Shown here: positions 23,191 to 27,793 of the stretch, one piece after another | How positions within the stretch are numbered: the first letter of the stretch is position 1 | Layout: each line of letters starts with the position of its first letter | Assembly: GCA_035550975.1 (NCBI GenBank) | Contig: DASZOC010000018.1 | Coordinates: 1-27,793, forward strand | DNA length: 27,793 bases | Source: DASZOC01 sp035550975 | GTDB lineage: Bacteria; Actinomycetota; CADDZG01; WHSQ01 | Reading direction: 5' to 3' | Program-made: the position numbers and the translations under genes | Notes under the pieces: model-generated | Database searches by the model: none | Told to the model about the DNA's origin: nothing | What the model saw: the letters and a program-made list of their open reading frames with translations, nothing else

Positions 23191-24342
23191 CTAGCCGAGG
23201 GCCCTATCGAGATCCGCGATGAGGTCGTCGGGGTGCTCTATGCCGACCGACACCCGGACGAGGTCGTCGGGCACCTCGAGCCCCGAGCCTTCGAGGCTGG
23301 CGTGGGTCATGCGGCCGGGGTGCTCTATCAACGACTCGACACCTCCGAGCGACTCGCCGAGGAAGAACAGCTCCGTCTTCTCGCAGATCTGCAGCGCCCG
23401 CTCTACGGATCCCGCTCGGAACGAGACCATCCCCCCGTACAACGGTTCACCCGCCGCCGTCATCTGCTTGGTCGCCGTGTCGTAGCCCGGGTCGCTCGTG
23501 AGGCCCGGATAGTGGACGGCGGCGATGTCGTCGCGCTCGTCGAGCCAGCGCGCGATGCGGGCGGCACCATCGCAATGAGCGCGCATCCGGATCGCGAGCG
23601 TCTTCAACCCCCGCAGGAGCAGCCACGAGTCGAACGGGCCGAGGATCGCCCCAGCTGCGTTCTGCATATACCGGAGTCGTTCGCCGAGCTCGTCGTCGGA
23701 CGTCGCTACCGAACCAGCGACGAGATCGGAATGTCCGCCGAGGTACTTCGTCGCCGAGTACAGCACCGCGTCCGCCCCGAGCTCGAGCGGCCGCTGCAGG
23801 AAAGGTGTGGCGAACGTGTTGTCGACCGCGACCACGGCTCCCGCATCGTGCGCGGCTTCCGCGATGCTGGCGAGGTCGATGACCTTCAGAAGCGGGTTCG
23901 TGGGGGTTTCGGCCAGGACGAGCCCGACGCCCTCGTCCAAGACGGCACGGACGCGGTGGATGTCGGTCATGTCGACCGTGGCGTAGTCGACGCCGAAATC
24001 GACCAGGACGCGAGCGAACAACCGGTAGGTGCCCCCGTAGACGTCGTCGGGGACCAAGACCTTGCGCCGCCCGCCGAGCGCGAGGACGAGCGTCGTGATC
24101 GCAGCCATCCCGGAGCCGAACGAGACCGCATGACGAGCACCTTCCAGCGACGCGAGACATGTCTCTAGCGCCCGTCTCGTCGGGTTATCGGTGCGGGAAT
24201 ACTCGAATCCCTTGTGCTTCGCTACCGCTTCCTGCACGTAGGTCGATGTTTGATAGATGGGTACGACGACCGCTCCGGTCGAAGGGTCGGGGTCCTGACC
24301 GGCGTGGATAGCCGCCGTCTCGAACCGCATACCATCGGTCAT
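23191..24342 (-). CDS. metB: cystathionine gamma-lyase/gamma-synthase (PLP, Cys/Met metabolism family)
   Basis: 383 residues from ATG 24342, with GGAG about 8 nt upstream. The 60 residues encoded further upstream in frame are antisense to the next gene and are not real. PLP-binding features are YSRTDNPTRRALE, SFGSGMAAI, DNTFATPF and the Schiff-base Lys K199 in YSATKYLGGHSD. C-terminal LFFLGESLGGVESLIEHP is typical. Sequence alone does not separate gamma-lyase from gamma-synthase. The adjacent cystathionine beta-synthase favours gamma-lyase, which would finish conversion of homocysteine to cysteine. It is divergent from the peptidase C26 gene across 35 bp. Confidence 0.9.
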   Translation of the reverse strand: MTDGMRFETAAIHAGQDPDPSTGAVVVPIYQTSTYVQEAVAKHKGFEYSRTDNPTRRALETCLASLEGARHAVSFGSGMAAITTLVLALGGRRKVLVPDDVYGGTYRLFARVLVDFGVDYATVDMTDIHRVRAVLDEGVGLVLAETPTNPLLKVIDLASIAEAAHDAGAVVAVDNTFATPFLQRPLELGADAVLYSATKYLGGHSDLVAGSVATSDDELGERLRYMQNAAGAILGPFDSWLLLRGLKTLAIRMRAHCDGAARIARWLDERDDIAAVHYPGLTSDPGYDTATKQMTAAGEPLYGGMVSFRAGSVERALQICEKTELFFLGESLGGVESLIEHPGRMTHASLEGSGLEVPDDLVRVSVGIEHPDDLIADLDRALG

Positions 24343-24377
24343 AGCGAGAGCTCCACAAGCAAAGGGGACAGAGGAAC

Positions 24378-25175
24378 TTGGATACCACGCCGGCGCCGAC
24401 CTCTCCGATCGTCGTCGTCGCTCAATGGCGCAAGGGTTACGCGCGCCTTCCCGTCCCCTACACGCACGCGGTCGAGCTCGCAGGCGGCGACGTGCGGGTC
24501 GCGGGCACCTTCGACCTCCCACCCGGCAGCGACGAACCGGAGGGCGACGTCACGTTGGGGATCGATCCGATGGACGCGTCGGTGCTGGACGGCGCCGCCG
24601 GGCTGTTGCGCCCCGGCGGCGGCGACATCGACCCGGAGTGGTACGGAGGCGAGCGTCACCCGCGGACCCACAACGTGAGCCACCGCCGCGACAGGTTCGA
24701 GCTCACGCTGTTGGAGGAAGCGCTGCACCGCGACATGCCGGTCCTGGCCATCTGCCACGGCATGCAGCTGCTGAACGTCCATCTCGGCGGGACTCTGGAG
24801 CAGCACCTCGCCGACGACCCGGACCGGCTCGACCACGACCGTGACCGGCCACGTGCGGAACCCGTGCACGACGTGACCGTCGAGCACGCGACCGTACTGT
24901 CCGAAGCCATCGGCACGCACACGCCGGTGAACTCCCACCACCACCAGGGGCTCGGACGAGTGGCGGAGGAGCTGAGGCAGATCGCCTGGGCAGAGGACGG
25001 CGTGTTGGAAGCCGTGTCCGTGCCGGAGCACTCGTGGGTGCTCGGCGTCCAGTGGCACCCGGAAGCGATGGCCGACACCGACGAGCGGCAGAAAGCGATC
25101 TTCGAGCGGTTCCTCGATGCCGCAGCGGCCTACGACCGCGGGCAGATGGCGCGCGCTCACGCACGCACCGCGTAA
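24378..25175 (+). CDS. gamma-glutamyl-gamma-aminobutyrate hydrolase family protein (peptidase C26)
   Basis: 265 residues with class I glutamine amidotransferase fold. The nucleophile C126 is in AICHGMQLLNV, the catalytic His/Glu in QWHPEAM near 227-231, and the oxyanion region is LLRPGGGDIDPEWY near 77-89. The family cleaves gamma-glutamyl bonds, for example gamma-Glu-GABA in putrescine breakdown, but no puu genes are here, so the substrate is open. The start is TTG 24378, preceded by AGAGG at 3-4 nt and AAAGGGG at about 10 nt. No ATG or GTG gives a full-length protein. It ends 3 bp before the convergent DUF5719 gene. Confidence 0.87.
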   Translation: MDTTPAPTSPIVVVAQWRKGYARLPVPYTHAVELAGGDVRVAGTFDLPPGSDEPEGDVTLGIDPMDASVLDGAAGLLRPGGGDIDPEWYGGERHPRTHNVSHRRDRFELTLLEEALHRDMPVLAICHGMQLLNVHLGGTLEQHLADDPDRLDHDRDRPRAEPVHDVTVEHATVLSEAIGTHTPVNSHHHQGLGRVAEELRQIAWAEDGVLEAVSVPEHSWVLGVQWHPEAMADTDERQKAIFERFLDAAAAYDRGQMARAHARTA

Positions 25176-25178
25176 GCG

Positions 25179-26561
25179 CTACTCGAGCGCGTATCCCATG
25201 ACCGTTCCGGCGTCACGCGATACGTCGGAGTAGGAGAACCGCTCCGCGACGACCGGGTTGGTAGAGGTAAGGGTGACCATCGCGGTGCGAAGCCGCGTCC
25301 ACCGCGTCACGTCGATGCGGAGCCGTCCGCCCGGCGCGAGCGTCTCGTCCTGGAGCGATGCCGGCTGGATAGGGCGCCTGTCCTGTCCACGGATCGTCAG
25401 GGCTACGACCGCGTCGCGGGAGCCGGGGTTCATGACGACCACGTCGTCGACCAGGGGACGCAGCGTCGCAGGAGGCAGCATCCACGCCCGACTGCTACGG
25501 GTGGCTCCGAGCTCGGCCGTCGATCCGCGGATGCGGCCGTCGCCGTACCGCATCGAGCGCTCCGCGATGATGCCCACGCCATTCGTCGACTGCACGACCG
25601 CGCTGACCGCTCCCGCACGCAGCGCACGCGCGCCGAGCACCTGTTGCAGCGTCACGCCGCGCGCGGTGCCGGCCGCGACCGGGATCTCGACGAGCTCGTC
25701 GGCCTGGACGATCTTGCCGTTGCCGCTGAGCGACACCGTCACGGTCGCCTCCTCCTCGTTCGGGTTGAGCAGCGATATCCGCTGGCGGGCGGTTTCGGCA
25801 ACGGTGCCTTCCGGGAAGAACCACGTGTCGGAATCCGACGGCGCGCCGAGCGTCATCTGGACGCCGGGCGACCCCTCCTCCGGTCGGTCGAACAGTGCCC
25901 GCCACGCGACGACACGCCCTCTCTTGGTGTCGATACGCACGCCGAGCGTCCGCTCCAGGTGGACGAACTCGTTGACCTTGATGATGGTGACGCTCTCCGC
26001 CGGCACCGGCACGTCCGCGAGCTTGCCCTTGCGGTCCTCGCCCACCGGAGTCACGAACGTCACCCGCACCACCGCCTCGTCCGGGAACGGGTTGTAGATC
26101 AACAGCCGCTCGTCGACCTCGAGCGTGCTCGCGCCTCCGGCGAAGAACCAGCGGGACGACGCGCTCTCGGCACACTGGGCGCCCGCCTCGCCCGCAACCG
26201 GTTCCTGGCTCCGCAGCACGACACCCGACTTGACCGCAGAGCCGTATCCGACAACCTGCGCCGGGGCTCTGTCCGGCAACTCCTGAACGAACACGCCGCC
26301 GGCTTCGACGACGACGCGCTCGGGGCGAGCGGGCTCGATCCCGAGCGAGACCTCCTCTCGTCCCGCGGCGGTCGCGACGACGAACGCGGTCGACCCGGCC
26401 AAGGACGGCGGGCAGAACGAGGCTCGCTCGGCGAAGCGCGCGCCGGAGGGCGGTGGTGGAGGACGGCGCCCAACTTCCGTTGCGAAGACGTCGACCGCGA
26501 TCCCAGTCAGCAGTAGGAGGCCGACGGTCGCGGCGAGGCCGACCTCGCGCCGGTCGATCAT
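25179..26561 (-). CDS. DUF5719 family membrane-anchored protein
   Basis: 460 residues. One N-terminal membrane segment (about 8-27, VGLAATVGLLLLTGIAVDVF) is followed by a Pro run and a large extracytoplasmic region of beta-rich repeats (for example WFFPEGTV, ISLLNPNEEEATVTVSL and VVVMNPGSRDAVVALTI), as in DUF5719. The function is unknown. The family is usually encoded next to a large membrane glycosyltransferase and DUF3499 in Actinomycetota. ATG 26561 overlaps the stop of the upstream gene by 4 nt (ATGA), so the two are translationally coupled. The longer in-frame ORF to 27038 lies inside that upstream gene and is rejected. Confidence 0.85.
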   Translation of the reverse strand: MIDRREVGLAATVGLLLLTGIAVDVFATEVGRRPPPPPSGARFAERASFCPPSLAGSTAFVVATAAGREEVSLGIEPARPERVVVEAGGVFVQELPDRAPAQVVGYGSAVKSGVVLRSQEPVAGEAGAQCAESASSRWFFAGGASTLEVDERLLIYNPFPDEAVVRVTFVTPVGEDRKGKLADVPVPAESVTIIKVNEFVHLERTLGVRIDTKRGRVVAWRALFDRPEEGSPGVQMTLGAPSDSDTWFFPEGTVAETARQRISLLNPNEEEATVTVSLSGNGKIVQADELVEIPVAAGTARGVTLQQVLGARALRAGAVSAVVQSTNGVGIIAERSMRYGDGRIRGSTAELGATRSSRAWMLPPATLRPLVDDVVVMNPGSRDAVVALTIRGQDRRPIQPASLQDETLAPGGRLRIDVTRWTRLRTAMVTLTSTNPVVAERFSYSDVSRDAGTVMGYALE

Positions 26562-27793
26562 CCGGGTTCCGTGGCGGGGGGACGGCGGCGCGAGAACGCA
26601 CCTCCGATCGCCACGATCCACGCCACGGGCACGACCAGCAACCACACGAGATCTGCCGGAGCACGAGGGAACCTCACCTCGAGCGTTCCCCGCGCTGCAG
26701 GTGGCACCGCGAACGCGTTGCCCCACCCTCCCTCGGCTTCGTCCAGCTCGGCTCCGTCGAGCGTCGCGGTCCAGCGATCGTGCGCATTCTCCGCGAGGAA
26801 GACGACGCCCGGCCCGCTGACGTCGGCCGCGCGGTACGAAGAGGCCGACGTCTGGACGCCGCTGGATCGCTCGATCTCGGCCGCGCGCGAGGACAACGCG
26901 GGATCGTCGGCCATCAGCGCCCTGACATATACCGGGACCTCGTTGTAGAGCGCGATCCGCCGTAGCTCGTGCTGGTTCTGCAGCAGGATGTAAGCGGGTT
27001 GGTCGCGAGCGAGCGCGAGGTCGCGCTGGTTCAGCCACCGGTGTACGCCGCTACGACGTTCGAGCACGACATAGCGGATGTTGAAGGCGCCGAGGAGCCG
27101 CCCGGCGCGGTCGGTTGTTCCTTCTTCGACCGACGCGATGACGCGGTCCAGAGCTTCGTCACCCGGCCCGGTGTCCCGCTCGAACAGGTCGGTCAGGACG
27201 TGACCACGCGGGCCGGTCAAGAAGTGCTCGGTGTCCGGGATCGCGACGCGGGGGTCCTCACTGGACCACTTGTCGCCGACCCACAAGGCGCGGAACTGAC
27301 CGACCTGCTGGGCGTCGGCGGCGAAGATCGAACGCACCTCCTGCGCGATCAGAGCGTTCGTCCTGCCCCTGTCACTCCCGGGTGACCACTCACCTCGCCA
27401 CAACGCGGGAACGACTCCCGACGCCGCAAGCAGAGATGCGAGCGCGAGCCCCATCAAGGTCGCGGCATGCACCCGGCCGAAGCCGCGCTGCGGGAGGTCC
27501 ATCCGGAACGAGCCCGCCGCGAGACCAGCGAGACCCGCGAACGACAGGGCGGCGAGAACGCCCGCATCCACGGGGCTCGACACGAGCGGTGGGATCAGCC
27601 CGGCGGCGGTCGCGCTGACGATCAGACCCGTCACGACGATCACGGACCACAGCGCGAGAGCGAGCCTTCGTCGTTGGCCGGTGCACGCGACGAGCGCAGT
27701 CACGCCGAGCAACGCAAGAGCGACTCCGAGCAGAGCGGGACCTCGCGGCGTCTGACCGAGGACGACGCTCGTCATGCCGTCGTCGGCGAAGCT
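26558..27793 (-). CDS. large membrane protein, probably a glycosyltransferase, C-terminal part (5' end outside the window)
   Basis: At least 411 residues, open through the window edge. The codons before the first internal ATG (27775) read S-F-A-D-D-G and continue the frame. Four hydrophobic segments (about 15-130 of the visible part) precede an extracytoplasmic region and a final membrane helix (LVWLLVVPVAWIVAIGGAF) with a basic tail. The soluble part contains Y-V-V-L-E-R-R and a beta-sandwich-like ending. No catalytic glycosyltransferase motif is visible here. The call rests on the DUF5719 neighbour, which is usually paired with a large GT2-type membrane protein. It could equally be another polytopic envelope protein. 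Confidence 0.6.
   Translation of the reverse strand, partial: SFADDGMTSVVLGQTPRGPALLGVALALLGVTALVACTGQRRRLALALWSVIVVTGLIVSATAAGLIPPLVSSPVDAGVLAALSFAGLAGLAAGSFRMDLPQRGFGRVHAATLMGLALASLLAASGVVPALWRGEWSPGSDRGRTNALIAQEVRSIFAADAQQVGQFRALWVGDKWSSEDPRVAIPDTEHFLTGPRGHVLTDLFERDTGPGDEALDRVIASVEEGTTDRAGRLLGAFNIRYVVLERRSGVHRWLNQRDLALARDQPAYILLQNQHELRRIALYNEVPVYVRALMADDPALSSRAAEIERSSGVQTSASSYRAADVSGPGVVFLAENAHDRWTATLDGAELDEAEGGWGNAFAVPPAARGTLEVRFPRAPADLVWLLVVPVAWIVAIGGAFSRRRPPATEPG

Noticed and set aside
26562..27038. N-terminal extension of the DUF5719 frame
   Set aside because: It is antiparallel-free shadow of the upstream membrane protein on the same strand. The ATGA overlap and membrane anchor begin at 26561.

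Overview
The window is about 27.8 kb of GC-rich chromosome from an uncultured-looking member of the Actinomycetota. Markers for that phylum are a WhiB iron-sulfur protein, DUF3499 and DUF5719 proteins, a class E-type (LAxTG) sortase substrate, the bifunctional SIS-family phosphoglucose/phosphomannose isomerase beside a phosphomannomutase, and many apparently leaderless genes with a TANNNT -10 box 6-7 nt before the start codon. There is no rRNA, so I cannot place it below phylum. I found no tRNA, CRISPR array, insertion sequence, prophage or integrase. It looks like core chromosome.

Layout. (1) 1-5124, minus strand: prfB (release factor 2, with an intact +1 programmed frameshift) overlaps a diiron R2lox-type oxidase by 4 nt. 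ftsE, ftsX and an M23 peptidoglycan hydrolase with a coiled coil follow, and possibly the first codons of smpB at the window edge. (2) 5151-7482: a UUCG-loop terminator, a sortase-anchored (LPFTG) acidic surface protein on minus, and a divergent TolB-like lipoprotein on plus. (3) 7556-15739, minus strand: secA, a LuxR-type response regulator, then the run manB, trm112-like, pgi/pmi, ahcY, comF with overlapping or closely spaced genes. (4) 15827-16796, plus strand: whiB and a GNAT acetyltransferase. (5) 17043-18370, minus strand: three small Cys-rich putative zinc proteins and a Thr-rich LANTG sortase substrate, divergent from an alpha/beta hydrolase (18428-19228, plus). (6) 19609-21636, minus strand: an L,D-transpeptidase followed directly by tryptophan 2,3-dioxygenase, whose only plausible start is a CTG abutting the upstream TAG stop. 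(7) 21768-25175: cystathionine beta-synthase (plus), cystathionine gamma-lyase/synthase (minus) and a class I glutamine amidotransferase-like peptidase C26 (plus). (8) 25179-27793, minus strand: a DUF5719 protein and the C-terminal part of a large membrane protein, probably a glycosyltransferase, running off the edge.

How the genes fit together. Much of the window serves the cell envelope: FtsEX with its hydrolase, SecA export, sugar-phosphate supply (PGI/PMI, phosphomannomutase) for mannosylated glycans, L,D-crosslinking, sortase-anchored proteins, and the DUF5719/membrane pair. A second theme is sulfur and methyl metabolism: AhcY makes homocysteine, CBS and the gamma-lyase convert it to cysteine, and the Trm112-like protein may partner methyltransferases. 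The best leads are the R2lox-prfB coupling, the CTG start of tryptophan dioxygenase, the consistent leaderless promoter geometry, and an inverted-repeat stem shared by two loci. I did not find a clear new multi-gene defence or biosynthetic system.
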